64,000 bases of DNA from NCBI GenBank assembly GCA_013368375.1, contig JAACJP010000028.1, positions 186,001 through 250,000 of the forward strand, read 5' to 3'. The stretch is from Tricholomella constricta. Taxonomy: Eukaryota > Basidiomycota > Agaricomycetes > Agaricales > Lyophyllaceae. Position 1 is the first letter of the stretch. Each line of letters begins with the position of its first letter. Under the pieces are notes generated by a model. That model saw only the letters and a program-made list of their open reading frames with translations. It was not told where the DNA came from and did no database searches. The position numbers were made by a program, and so were the translations under genes. Below are positions 21,390 through 33,429 of this stretch, one piece after another.

Positions 21390-21563
21390 AAGCCTGAGGC
21401 CCACGGATCCCGATCCCGCAAGGGAAAAGGATCCAAAGTCACGATAGAATAATCCCATAGCATTATAGGTACATAGTCACTACATAGAAAACCCACCATA
21501 GGGCACAGCCCCGACGGGTAATGGAATTAAAAAAAAAAAAAAAAAAAAAAAAGCCTGAGGCCC
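21390..21563 (+). mobile_element. short poly(A)-tailed retroposon (SINE-like or truncated LINE)
   Basis: A body of about 126 bp ends in a run of 24 A (21529-21552). The whole is flanked by a 13-bp direct repeat, aagcctgaggccc, at 21390-21402 and 21551-21563. Target-site duplication plus a poly(A) tail is the hallmark of LINE-type target-primed insertion. No Pol III A/B boxes are evident, so it may be a 5'-truncated non-LTR element or a retroposed RNA. Confidence 0.8.
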
Positions 21564-21593
21564 GGGAGCTAAGATCTTAGGGTGAAAGAACTG

Positions 21594-22167
21594 TCGGTAA
21601 CCGCTCTGTGCCGAACTCGTGAGAAAATAAACCAAGTTCGAGAAAACTGTCAAAAGTCAATTTCAACTTCTACACCAAGGGCGAGGTTTTGTGAGTACGT
21701 TTTGCCTCCAGCGAGAGAAAATCCCACATAGCAGCCGAAGCGCCTTGATTCGACTGGAATTGCTGTTCCGAGATTCTACTTACAGAAAAGGGGGCGTTGA
21801 ACATTCCGGATACAAAATCCTTCCGAACAGTGCGATCCATACAGTAAAAGGGGCTCCCGTCAAGGTGGGTGACTCTCTCTCCTTTCTCTCCTTTTCATAC
21901 CCTAAAATAACCACATCTCCACTCCCTCCCTTTCCAATGTGGATAGCAAAGGCAGTGTCCTACAATCATATGCTTCCTCGAGGACTTATAGGAGCTCTTT
22001 CGCGCTGAAAATTTTGCTGTCAAGGGGGGTTTTTAGCAAGACGATGTCTTACGCGCCGAATACAGCAATGGCCCCTCTTCAGTGGTATAAAAACCCTCCC
22101 GCATCGACGTTGAACTTCAGCATTTCACCTCGGAAACTCACAGCAACCACTCTCATTTACTCCAACA
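21594..22167 (+). promoter_or_regulatory. conserved family promoter, copy 3
   Basis: Homologous to 13575-14115 over its full length and to 4298-4591 in its last 300 bp. TATA box tataaa at 22086-22091, 77 bp before the ATG. The retroposon at 21390-21563 has landed just upstream of this block. Confidence 0.7.
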
Positions 22168-23215
22168 ATGAAGTTCTCCATCTTCGCTCTCACTGCAGTA
22201 ATCGGCCACGCCGCGCTCATCGCCCCAGCCCTGGCAGCTCCGACTGGCGATAGCCTCGTAGAGGTTCATATATTAATCCCTTCGATTTAACAAGGCATGC
22301 GCTTATATGTTTCCATTGTTGCAGAGAGATGGCCGTGGCTATTCCGGCGATTGGAAGCTATATCAGCCTAACAAATCGAATCCCCGGAAGTCGTACTATC
22401 CTGGCAATTGGAACCCTTGGAGGCCCTACAAGCCCTACAAGCCCTACAAGCCCTGGTCTCCTCCTTACCGCGGCGGTGGCTCGAAGAACCCTTTTGACGA
22501 CGGGTGGCGCAACCGTGATGGAGGCGATGGCGGTGATGGCGGACGAGGAGGCAATGGCGGTGACGCTGGACGCAGCGGTGGTGGCGGTGGCAATGGCGGT
22601 GGTGGCGGCGATGGTGGTAATGGCGGCGATGCTGGACGCGGTGGTGGAGGACGTGGTGAAGGTGGAAATGGTGGAAATGGTGGTAACGGTGGTGACGGAG
22701 GTGATGCTGGAAAGAGTGGTAAAAAAGACGGTGGACGCGGTGGAGGTGGCGGTGATGGCGGTGATGGTGGAAAGGGGGGAGATGGTGGTAAAGATGGTGG
22801 TGGACGCGGTGGTAATGGAGGTGATGGGGGCGAAGGAGGCAATGGAGGCTATGGAGGGAACAGTGGTAAAAACGACGGTGGTGGGGCAGGTGGAAATGGC
22901 GGTGAAGGTGGCGATGGTGGTAAAGGTGGAAATGGCGGAAATGGTGGGAATGGTAAAGGCGGAGGGAATGGCGGGAATGGCGGAAGCTCCAAGAATGGTG
23001 GAAATGGCGGCAATGGTGGAAATGGCGGAAATGGTGGAAAGGACGGTCATTGGTCTCGGGGGTTGAAGGACTATCATCACGACCATCATGGCAAACATGA
23101 TGAACATGGTCATCATGGACATGATGGCAAGCATGGCAAACATGGTAAACACGGTAAAGACGGGAAGCATGGAAAACATGGCAAGCACGGGAAGCATGGA
23201 CACATGGGTTATTAG
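22168..23215 (+). CDS. secreted Gly-Asp-Gly repeat protein, copy 3 (longest)
   Basis: Exons 22168-22263 and 22325-23215 join in phase 0 to 328 residues. The signal peptide is MKFSIFALTAVIGHAALIAP. The aromatic/basic block has diverged (YQPNKSNPRKSYYPGNWNPW, then KPYKPYKPYKPW). The Gly block of about 190 residues carries more Lys (GKSGKKDGGRGG, GGKGGNGGNGG) than the other copies. The linker DGHWSRGLKDY leads to a His-rich tail (HHDHHGKHDEHGHHGHDGKH, then KHGKHGK repeats) ending HMGY. The tail has many histidines spaced by one to three residues, which would suit metal binding; this is inference. Extracellular location is supported by the signal peptide. No known family recognised. Confidence 0.85.
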
Positions 23216-23524
23216 TTCCAACATTTGTATATCACTCTATATACTCAATATACTCGCAATTATCATTACCTTCGTGTCTTTTTTGATCGTGTACACTTCT
23301 GCAATCATCATTTTTGCTAGAGAATTACTTTCTTTTGACAGTGCGCCACCATACCATGTGCAGTTGTTATTCCACCACCTACCACACACCATCGCCCCAA
23401 TAACAGGTTCACACGACGTAGTACAATCATATTTCGGTTACATTCTAAAAGTTAAGCATAAACAAATCACGTCTGGTACAAATACATTCGATACACGGCA
23501 AATCTTTAATCTCTTTCTTCTCCT

Positions 23525-26500
23525 TTAAATATAAATCGGCAAAGTGGGGTTGAGACCCTTCCACTCGGGGCCCGTAACAAAGTCCTTGTCGTCGATGAGG
23601 AAGTCCTAGACGAGCGAAGAGGCAAAGAGACCATGGTTAACATAAGCACCCACGAAACGGTCGCTGGGTGAGAACGAAAACGTACCAGAGGACACTCGAC
23701 GAGTGCGCCACGGACCTGCGAGAGACGAGTCTTCAAGCGGTCAAGGCTGATACCAGGAATGACGTGCCCAGCCTTCACCTTCGGCACATATTTCTATCCC
23801 ACCAAAGCACATACATAGATCAGCGATGAACAACAGAGGTCCGGAAGGAAGAAAGGAAAAGGAGGCGGCGACGCACATCATACAACGCCCAGTCGCGCAC
23901 GAGGTTGGTCGGGACAGGCCTGAAGAGCTCAGTGAAGATCTCGCGATTCTTGCGCGCAGTCTCGATGACGAGGAACATGGTGGACATGGCGAGAGGGTCG
24001 ACCACTTGGTTGTCGTGCTCCGTGTTTGTCTCGTCGTCGTTGGGATGTGGCGCGGGACGCATGAATGACGTCACCTGAGGGTTGCCGTCTACAGGCATCT
24101 GAGGCGGGATGAGGCCAAGGTGCTCTGTAGACGCAGACCGACAGGGGTGAGTGGTAACGTGTGAGAAGAGCGAGAGGACGGAAGACGGACCTCTGTAGAG
24201 TTTGCGGCGGAGAGTGGCAGCGAAGCGGGAAGCTTGGTAGGGCTTCCCGTCCATGAGCGAGTCGATCTTGTTATCGTCCTCGACCACGAGGCAAATCTCA
24301 GAGTCTCCGTCACCCTGCGGAAGTATAAGCATGTAATGAAAGGCATGTAGTCTTACCAAACTGACCTTCTGGCTACGATCGTTTACGTTAGCCGATCCCA
24401 TCTGTCAAAGTACCAATGAATCGTCTCGCTCAGTCAGAGGCCGATAGATGAACCACATACAATGACCCGTTCATCGTCCACGATCATGAGCTTCGAATGG
24501 ATGTAAAGCAGCTCCGAAATATACCTAACCAAATCAAAAAGTCAACAATGAACAATTCGATGTCCAGAAAACTCATAGAAGAAACCGCAACGCACGCGTT
24601 CAACTCCTCCTCTACAGTACCCTGCCACTTCTCAGCCATCAAGGTTGTCTTATCGCTCAACATATGCTGCGAAACTGTATCCGAAACATCCTCATCGCCT
24701 CTCAAGCCCTCCGCGCCACTCTCAAACCGGTCTACGATCGCGCGCGCGGCCTCAGCGGACTCGGGGATGCGCACGGTCTCGGTCTTTGGCGGCGTCTTGT
24801 CGCTGATGACGAGACCCTCGGTGGTCGGCGCAGGGAGCGTCAGCGTCACTTCCGTCTGCGTGTTATCCGGGTCTTGGCCGATCCACTGCCGCGCGAGCGC
24901 AACCTGCGCCTCGTGAAAGGTGACACCCGAGTTTTTCTCCATCTTATTAATAAAGGACGCTGGTGTTCAAGCAATAGATTGTCAGCGATCAAGGCTCGCG
25001 GCTCGGAAGGCGAAACGTACCCATGGGGGCGTTGATTCTGTCATACGCTCTAAGGTGGAAGAAACGGATGTAATCCGTCCTGCGGAGCACTCATTTTGAG
25101 CGACGGACTGACACCTGCCTGGAAAAGATGATACACACGGCTCGTATCCTTCCTTTCGAATTTCCTCATAGATACTGCTCCCTCCGCGATTAATGGTACG
25201 ATACTGCGCCGCCATGATGATTTGGAGCGAATTCTGGTCTTTGACATCGCCCGCGAAGCCCGGAAGCTCGGGAATGCATACTAAGACCTGTCCCGCCTAT
25301 CAGCCAATGCACGAATGACGGGATTAGAGTATTGAAACGAACCTTAAATTTATTACCCTCTTTCGCGGCGCGGACGATGCGCTGGACGAGGGCCTGTGCG
25401 ATGAGGTTCTTGACTTGCTCGCCGGGCTTAGTTGCAGAGATGCTGAGGCAGATGTCAAACGCTGTAATGACTTACATTCACGACTTGCACGACTCACAAA
25501 AATTGGTTTTCTGCATACGAGAAAATAATGCCCGAAGTCAGCGTCTGCAACGGAAATCCGGAATAACAAAGCCGTCGACGCACCAATATAAATATAATGC
25601 TTCGCCTCCTGGATCATCTGAATATCTAAATTTTTGCCATTTCTGGTGAGCGCCCCGCTACATTTCAGAATGCGAATCAGCGATAGACGACTCACATGCG
25701 TTCTGGACACTGTGTTCAATGAGAACACCGTGTGACCAATCCGCGACGCTGCGCACGACCTGTACCCTGCAGTTCTTGGGCTCGGGCTGGTGGTACCCGA
25801 GGTCACGGTCAACGCCGACAGGCACCCCGTGCCAGCGCTGTTTGTACTTGTGGCCGATCGCGCGCCAATGGTCGCGATGCGGGTGGCCTATATGGTTGTA
25901 TTGGTCGCCGGGAGAGAAGGGAAGGGAAAAGGGACTCACGTGCGACGGCTTCGTTGGGCGCGGCATCGACGTCGTGGGGAAGGTCGAGCCAAGGGAATCG
26001 ACTGGGGAAGTATGTAAGGTGTTAGCTGAGAGGGGCGAGAGAGTAACGCACTCGTCATGTCGGTACTGGGAACGAGAAGTAAGATATAACATTCGTAAAC
26101 GGAGGAATAACGCGTACTTTGCGCTTCTTGATCTCGTTCCAGCGCTCTACGAAGTGCTGAACGATATCTAGGACCACAGGACCCACAAGCGTCATATGGA
26201 CCTACGCAGACACAATCAGTCTACGCCCCATTCAGACAATTGATGCAACCCACATCGTGCCACGGCATCCTGCCTGTATCAAGGATGGATAAGGTGTTGC
26301 TGGCGTAGTTGTACACGTTCTTAAAGTCCATGACGCGCGCATTGTTGTAGTCCTGGCCCGGGAATAACGTGCGCGAGAAGTCGGTGGGATGCACGTCCGC
26401 AAGCGGGTGCGTGTGCGTATCCCAGCGCCCGAAGCACAGGTCGAGGCCGCCAATGGCAGCGTAGTGGTTGTCCACGACGACGACCTTCTCATGATGGGAC

Positions 26501-27430
26501 CAGAACTGGATGCTGTCTATCAGGGAGTCAGTATCAATCGCAAACTCGTGCGAGGATCAAACCTTTGGCGCCGATGTGATCAGGGTGGCGCATACAGGTA
26601 ATGTTCGGGTGAAGTCGGTCGAGCGTGTTCTAAACCAGTCAGGACATGAGTATATGCGCTCCAAAGACAAGAAAGACACCCACCTTGGTGTGCTTGGAGC
26701 TCATCGCCATGGTCTGCGTAACCTACATTACGAGATGCGTCATCGCCTTCGCCCTGACTTTCGAAAACGGCAGCCGCACCTCCTTGTACACGACGACATG
26801 AATCTTGACACCTTGTTCGGCCTTCCTTTTCAGGATCCTGTCCAACCTCCATTCGGGAAAATACGCTGCTGGGCGTCGGAGGTACAATTCTGGCGTGAGC
26901 CACCAGTCCTAGAAGGGAAGAAGGGCAAGACAGGGGCGGGTCAGCAGACCATAAAGATACGCCAAAGGGACGATAGTTTGCGTACCAATATGAAAATGGC
27001 TTCTTTGGCATTCTCCAACATCTCAGACAGCGCCCACATGTAATCATGTCCGTCGATATGCCTGTAGATCGGTCAACATCCAATAGAGCATCCCCTGAAC
27101 GGCAAACCACGCACCATTTGACGTCGTTGTTCGCTCTTTCCGCCGCAAAACTCTGGAAACGGTGGCTAGCGTTAATCTTGGCCCTCAACTCGTCCTGTGC
27201 GATCTCGTCCGGCTCGTCATGGCGACCTGTACACAGCAATCATTATCATGTGCATCGTTGAGCGTTGCGAGTGCTCTGAGCGTACGATTGGGGTTCCAGA
27301 TGCCTGCGAAACGGCGATGGTGAGTCTCTCGGACGCGTTGAGCCGAACACTACATACCTATCATCTCGTTGCGGCCATGCTCAAGGACCTTGGGGACCTT
27401 TTTCGCAACGTTGGCAAAGAATGAAGCCAT
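23525..27430 (-). CDS. phospholipase D, short fungal form without PX/PH
   Basis: The multi-exon gene starts [20 protein letters not shown] at 27430 and ends TLPIYI at 23525. Both HKD motifs are visible: [20 protein letters not shown] (about 26480) and [24 protein letters not shown] (about 24430-24500, split by an intron). Between them lie [29 protein letters not shown] and [20 protein letters not shown], as in PLD1/Spo14-type enzymes. After the second HKD come [13 protein letters not shown] and the conserved C-terminal [11 protein letters not shown]. It hydrolyses phosphatidylcholine to phosphatidic acid and choline at membranes. The N-terminus goes straight to a catalytic module, with no PX or PH domain visible. 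It is divergent from the small gene at 27810, with 379 bp between the starts. Confidence 0.9.
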
Positions 27431-27761
27431 TGTGTAGTGCTATAAACGTGAATAACGCGTGAATCAATTCAAATCGAGTGGGATGGTGGTGGTTGGGGAC
27501 GAAGAATGAAACTGGATCAATCAGAACGCAAACTGTGCCAAGCAAAGTCTGTGGTGCTGTGTCTCAAACCGGAATCAGCGTGAACCCGACCAACGGTTGT
27601 CGCGGTCCTTTGAAATCAGGTTTCATCCCGGCGAGTGAAGAGTCGGAATCTTATCTCTGCTGGACTCGATGACGACACTTGTCGGTTGATCGATCGAAAC
27701 CGGTTTGCCTATCTTTTCCACGAATATCTGACATCCGGTGGCTGACAGGTCATAAAAAACG

Positions 27762-27767
27762 TATAAA
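27762..27767 (+). promoter_or_regulatory. TATA box of the small coiled-coil gene
   Basis: tataaa in acgtataaaggccc, 43-48 bp upstream of the ATG at 27810. Confidence 0.45.
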
Positions 27768-27809
27768 GGCCCACTATCTTGATCGATAACACTAATACGA
27801 TACCCCATC

Positions 27810-28255
27810 ATGACCTCTGTGGAAGCTTTCAAAGCCATGAGCGACGCCTTGCTTCCGTACCTCACCAACCCGCCAGTCCTTCCACACGCAGAGCAGCACG
27901 CCTACCTCGCCGCCAGCCTCGAGTTCGCATATACCGCCGTCGAGCTCGTCGAGGCCCAACTTGAGCGCAGCCTTCGTGCCGTGCAGGACGGGCTCGCTGC
28001 AGCAAGCACAGAACATGAGATCCTGTTGATGGAGAGGCGTCTTGTAGAGGAGCAGCAGAAGGTTGATCACATGAAGGCGAAGCGTCGCGTCGAGACGAAG
28101 AGGGCCATTGAGAATGCTGAGCACTCCCGCTTCAGTAAGTTTTTGCTTGCACGGCGGCTGACTAAATTCTTATTTATATGTCACTGCCAGGAATGAGTGG
28201 ACATCACATTGACTCCAAGTCTGCTGAAACCTCTCCAGTCAAGCGTCGTGGATAA
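27810..28255 (+). CDS. small coiled-coil protein of unknown function
   Basis: Exons 27810-28134 and 28191-28255 are joined across a 56-nt intron (gtaagt...ctgccag) and give 129 residues; the sum of the exons is a multiple of three. The protein is mostly helical: EFAYTAVELVEAQLERSLRA, then EHEILLMERRLVEEQQKVDHMKAKRR with heptad-like spacing, ending in a basic tail (SKSAETSPVKRRG). No signal peptide or TM segment is present. A TATA box lies 43 bp upstream and the promoter region is shared with the divergent phospholipase D gene. I do not recognise a family. Confidence 0.7.
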
Positions 28256-29334
28256 TGCTGTCGGTTCCTGTGTTGTTCGTTCTCACTCGAGTGCTGCACC
28301 TTCTGAATCTCTTGTGGCTGGGCTCTTTGTATCATCTTTTACTGGGAAACTCAGGATATCATTATACTTGCGTCTCGCACTGGGTCAAACCTGGTAATTT
28401 CTGTCATGGAGTCTGGTCTTGCGACAAACTAGGAAAAGACTTTACTGAGGAGGTCCTGGAGGCGTCATGGACGGTATCGTCATGGCGGATGACAGCATAC
28501 ATGACCACCTCTCGTTAACTCGGTAAGAGGATCTCCACCATTTTCAGACAAAACGGTAGTGCCCAGTACACTGACCACAGAAAGTCAAGTCGTGCAGGGA
28601 GTGTTCTTTCCTGGGACTTAATTGTCGGTTCCCTATTCTGCCGATTCAGCTCTTGTGGAATATCCGACTCGCTTCCTCCTTTGAAACCTTCGAGAAAATT
28701 GGTATTTGTAGTCGGGATGTTAAACCTGATAAGTGTATGGCTTACCGATTAAAAAGTGTCCAGGAGCCCTCCCGTCACCTACATGACATTCGCTGTTTAA
28801 GTCGACGGCAGTTGAGTGAGATGCTGATGTTGGCTCAATTGCAGCGGAGAGGCCAAAGCAGCATTCCCATGATTAACGCTTGTCGACAAGTCTGAAGTCA
28901 GATAACGCGGGGCTGAAGAGGCGCCGTAAGGCCAGATATCAAGGATGCCAGAAAAGCGCTCGCATTCACTGATTCCAACAAGGTACAGGCGTGGCTCTTT
29001 TAGGAGGATTCAAAACTCAAGATCAAGCGCATAGCTCTCATTGATGCCAGAATGCCATATAAACAGACATAGAACTCGCCCATACCGCAGCTTCTATAAG
29101 TGCGCCTCGTCCGCGCCAGCGGGCTACGTACACGGCGACCGGCGAGCCCACGAACATGGATTGCGAGGCCCCATAAGAGCGGCGGACAGTAGCTGGCAGG
29201 ACCGGTCGAGGACGGTATAGTATACTCACTTACCACTCATTGAACGCACCCGCCGAGTGATTTTCTAAGTCTTGCGGCCCTGGAGGTCCAGAGTGACATA
29301 CGAGCTCGTGCACCCCATTCATCGTCAAAACATT
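28256..29334. other. intergenic, no gene seen
   Basis: Both strands are closed by stops, with no splice-linked coding blocks. It separates the coiled-coil gene from the 3' end of the first CFEM-like gene. Confidence 0.5.
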
Positions 29335-30263
29335 TTAGACAAGCGCAATGACTACCCCAGTAAATAAACCGACCACCAAGGCCGCTACACCGCCCGCGAG
29401 CCCACGAGCCCCATTCTTCAACGAGTCGAGCGTCTCCCCCCCGCTAGACTCTGGCTCTGGTTTCAGCACGGTCGTGACCGTCGTCTGCACGATCTGCGTG
29501 GTCGTCAGCGGCGAGGGGTCGGGGGTGATCGTGGGTGAAGCAGAGGGGGTGGGGATCGTCGGTGGGGTAGGGTCCGGGGTCCTCGAGGTCGAGGAGGTGC
29601 TCAAGGGGAGGGAGATTGTCTGTCGGGGAATTGAGAAGCCCCCGCACACGTCCCCGAATTCTGGTTTTCATGGATGGAGTCAGTGTGGGGGTGAGGATGG
29701 AGAGGGGGATGCTATGGATACGCACGATCGAGGACCTCTTGGCCTGTGGCGATAATATCCGGGGAGGGGAAGAGGCCCACGACGCAGTCTAAGCAGTCTT
29801 TGAGGAGGCGCGCATTGGCGGTGCTGCAGAAGCAGCTTGGTTGTTGGCAGTTCTGCGGAATTCAGTGCGGCGTCAGTCACGGATAGGTGAGATACAGAGA
29901 GTAGGTGAACGCAACGAACGCACCTGGACGGTGTCCGTGATCGAGTTGCAGCGCGCTTCACACTTTCGATCGCAGGAGAATCAGTATTCAAAAGCTCGAA
30001 CATGGGACTTATTTGTAAGTTTGTGCTACAAATGTACTGACCACAGCAGGGATTGTTTCCAGAGGGTTACTTTGGCGTGTGAGGAGGCCGCGCAAGGCAG
30101 TTCGTTGGCCTAAGGAGACCGCGCCCGCTGATGATGGCAGAAATCCAACGAAAATGGACCAATTGTGAAGACCAAATCAATTGCCGGCATATGAAGAGAC
30201 AGAAGATGCCATACCTTGGGAAGCAAGGAGCCCTGACACGAACACGAGGAGGGCAAGTTGCAT
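29335..30263 (-). CDS. secreted CFEM-like Cys-rich protein with C-terminal hydrophobic anchor, copy A
   Basis: Five exons (30263-30215, 30127-30042, 29962-29924, 29852-29726, 29660-29335) sum to 627 nt, or 208 residues. Signal peptide MQLALLVFVSGLLASQ. The Cys domain reads CEARCNSITDTVQNCQQPSC, then FCSTANARLLKDCLDCVVG, a pattern like the CFEM and related small secreted domains of fungi. A Ser/Thr/Pro-rich stalk (STSSTSRTPDPTPPTIPTPS) should be O-glycosylated. The end is one hydrophobic segment (GVAALVVGLFTGVVIALV) with no long cytoplasmic tail, so it is a GPI-anchor signal or single TM. Surface location is inferred. Exon sizes match copy B, which validates the model. Confidence 0.78.
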
Positions 30264-30599
30264 GACTGAATTGTCTGGGAGGGAAGACAGAGAAGCGTCG
30301 GTGGCACCAGCTTCATGCTGAGCATAGGTTTAATAGTCAACGACCCATCATTAGATTATGTTCGGGCCTGCCAAGGGCCGTTGTGGTCGGAAACAACCAA
30401 GTGCTGAAGTACAGGGAGGGTTCGGCAATGTTCATGCTCATGATCATAGTATGATCATCCATCAAATCAGCGATGGATGATGGAAACCTCGACGCAGTAA
30501 GGACGCACTGCACCGCAATCGATTAAGCGTTTGAGCCCCTTGACGAGCCGCTGCAGATCGCAGTAGGTAATCATTTCCAGATCCAGAGCCACTGGGACC

Positions 30600-32220
30600 C
30601 TTAGATCTTAGGCCCTGAGCTCCAGTTTCATTGCTTGATTTTGTGCACGTTGGACGTTGATAAATTTTGCTTGCGCACATAGCCTGTCATGCAAAATCAC
30701 GGAAGCACTTGAAGTGCACCGCCCATCCAGCTCAACGACTAGATTCATGTACTCAATGAAAACTTCTCGACTGCGGTGCGCGCACCATTCCCCAGTGTTC
30801 AAGTTATCAACCATTTCAGACAAGCCCTATGGCAGCCCCAGTAATCAGACCGACCACCAAAGTCGCCACACCGCCCGCGAGTCCACGAGCCCCATTGTTC
30901 GGTGGGTCAGACGTCGCCCCTGCGCTCGACTCTGGTTCTTCTGGCTCTGGCATGGTCGTGACCGTCGTCTGCACGATGCGCGAGATGGACGTCAGCGGGA
31001 AGGTGCCAGCGCTGATCGTGGGCGAACCAGAGGTGTTGGTCGTCAGTGAGACAGGATCGAGGCTGTCCGTGGGCGCGCCGGCGGAGGTGGTCAAGCGGGG
31101 CGAGATTGTGAGAGAGGGGACGGAAGTGCCCCTGCACAAGGTCCCGAATTCTAGTTTTCGTGGAGTCAGGGTGGGGATGAGCGAAGATGGGGATGCTACG
31201 AATACGTGCCATCGAGGATGCCTTGGCCTGCGGCGATGGTTTCCGGGGTAGGCAAGATGTCCACGCCACACTCAATGCAGTCTTCGAGGAGGCGTCCAGT
31301 GGTGACGGTGCAGAGGCAGTCTGTGCTTTCGCAAGTCTGCAGTTATCAGCGCCGAATCAGTCACGAATAGGTGAGATGCAGAGAGTAGGTAGAGGCAACG
31401 CACCTGGATTGTCCTAAAAACCCTTTCGCAGCGCAATCTACACTTTGAATCGCAAGGGAATCAGTACTCGAAAGCTCAAACAAGGAGTTTATATGTAGGT
31501 CTTTGGTTCAAAGGTACTGACTTCAGGAGGAACGCTTGCCAGAGGGTCAGTCTGGCGTGCGAGGAGGCCGCGCAAGATAGTTCGTGGGCCTAAGGAGAGT
31601 GCGCCCGCTGACGATGGCAGAAACCCAACGAATATGGACCAATCATGAAGACTGAATCAAAGGCCGGTATCTGAAGAGGCACGAGATGCCATACCTTGGG
31701 AAGCAAGGAGCCCTGGCACGAATACGAGGAGGGTGAGCCGCATAACTGAGTCCTGGGGAGAAAAAAGAGACGTGCTGAGCAGCCGTCATTGGATTACATC
31801 TGGGCCTGCCAAGGGACATCGTGGTCGGGGACAGGCACTGGTGTCACGTATTTACATAAATACAGGGCGGCAGTACAGGGCGAGTGAGTCAGTGAGTATC
31901 GGTTTTTGTCAAACGATCACTTATCAAATCAATGGTGGCGGCTGTGCAGAGAGGTTCAGAGTCATGCAACGACGCAATGAGGGCGCACTGCATCTGAAAT
32001 CGAGTAATAGTTTGAGCCTTTTGACGAGCCGATTCAAATTATAGCAGGTATTTATTTCCAGATCTAGAGCAATCACTGCTGAGTTTGTATATTATGCAGA
32101 GAGCCTCGACTCGGACCCTTAGGCCTTAGGCCCTGAGCTCCAATTTCAAGGTTAACTGATTCTGTGCGCAACGTTAATAATTCACCTTTACTTACGCACG
32201 TAGCCTGCCATGCATTGTCG
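30600..32220. repeat. tandem duplication unit (upstream regions of copies A and B)
   Basis: Sequence at about 30600-30690 (taggccctgagctccagttt...acatagcctgtcatgca) recurs at about 32120-32215 with substitutions. It lies upstream of each CFEM-like gene, on the same side. This shows the genes were copied with their promoters. Confidence 0.65.
30816..31743 (-). CDS. secreted CFEM-like Cys-rich protein, tandem copy B
   Basis: Exons 31743-31695, 31607-31522, 31442-31404, 31336-31210 and 31150-30816 have lengths 49, 86, 39, 127 and 335; the first four are identical to copy A. The total, 636 nt, gives 211 residues. Signal peptide MRLTLLVFVPGLLASQ; Cys domain CRLRCERVFRTIQTCESTDC, then LCTVTTGRLLEDCIECGVD; a Thr/Ser/Pro stalk; C-terminal GVATLVVGLITGAAIGLV. 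The fourth intron must start with GC (gatg/gcacgt), where copy A has GT, because no GT donor keeps the frame. Non-coding DNA upstream of both copies is also similar, so the duplication unit is about 1.5 kb. Confidence 0.78.
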
Positions 32221-32444
32221 AACGTATACCTTCGAGGTTGAAAGTCAGGCCACTCGTAAGCAGAGTTGTATCTGAAACCAGGTATTACTGTGACCACCTG
32301 TAAATACCAAACACAGGGTATCATCATTAGATTTTCATGTGAGCGTCATTAAGTTTCTATCCGATATCTACACAGTAAATGTACAGGCCAAAATTTAAGA
32401 AAGCAGAGATATGGGATGAAAAGATTCAGTAAAGTGTTTCCATT

Positions 32445-32850
32445 TCAGAACACCGCCAACGCAATTGTGGCAGCAATCGCTGCAGCGACAGTCTCGCGCC
32501 CAAAAGCCCGCGACGCGTTGTTATTACCCGGTATCGGGCTGCCTGGGCTGGTTACAGACGTACGAATAATTCCGGAGGTGAACGTGATTTTGGTCACACC
32601 GACATTGACTGTGATCGCAGGAAGAGGCACCCCGGCCCTGTCGCATAGTGTAATGGATATGCAGTTGGGAATCAAACTTGAGACAGAAGATTAGAAAGGA
32701 CATGCGATCAACAGAGCTCTCAAGCTCTGGGCGCCATCGATCCTTGCTTGTGAAAGTGTGTCAATGTGAAGGAGGCAGTTTAGGCAGGTAACGAAGCCTC
32801 GCTCCTCACTACTCAGTGGCGGAACATCACATTGAGGGTGTCGTAGGTGG
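32445..32850 (-). pseudogene. remnant of a third Cys-rich secreted protein gene
   Basis: The last exon (about 32684-32445) reads LIPNCISITLCDRAGVPLPA, then ITFTSGIIRTSVTSPGSPIP, and ends in a hydrophobic segment (ETVAAAIAATIALAVF), like a GPI signal. Just upstream, RGFVTCLNCLLHIDTLSQAR and SLRALLIAC look like the Cys-rich exon of a small secreted protein. I could not find a convincing signal-peptide exon upstream, so this is either a decayed copy or a gene whose first exons I failed to read. It is not a close copy of A or B. Confidence 0.4.
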
Positions 32851-33429
32851 TTTACAGGTCTATGAGGAAAAACATTAGCTGATGTCCATTTCTAATAGGA
32901 TATACTCACACCGACGATCGAAACGACATGACAAGATGATACTTTTTCAAATGGTCAAGAGGAGTGGATGCCAAACCATCCATTAATGTCCCACATGCGG
33001 TGCATCCAAGGTAACAAGCACTAGTTCACATCCCGTAATCCAAGGAGTTTGACCTTCACTTCTAACAGCTGCGATCAAGCTTCATGTAAGACTCCGTCAT
33101 TTCCTCGGTTGATTGGGCGCACAAGGCACATCAAACAGACGGCTACACAGTTGAGTTTCAGAGGCTTTTACTCCAAGTGGGGTATTGACGACGTCCAGTT
33201 GCGGCTACATATCCTGGGCGCCCAAGATGACTTTTGATGACAGAAGACGAAGGCAACAGGCAACGGCAGTCGGACCACGATGATGGTTTTAAGTTAGGAT
33301 CAGGCGCTATATACGGTGATGACCAGAAGCATTACCTAGTCATCCTTACAATGAACCACATAGTGCGCAGCTGGATTAAATAAAAATTTCATGATGGAGC
33401 CAAAGGAGTTAACTCACTATCGATATTGT

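Noticed and set aside
21529..21552. A24 tract as a terminator or simple microsatellite
   Set aside because: Exact 13-bp flanking duplications make it the poly(A) tail of a retroposon.
22358..23224. Long Ser/Thr/Ile-rich or Pro-rich frames opposite the Gly-repeat exons (also 4641-5559 and 14247-14900)
   Set aside because: They are antisense or shifted readings of GGNGG-type codons (Gly-Asp codons give Thr/Ile/Ser or His/Arg runs). They lack the exon structure and signal peptide of the sense gene.
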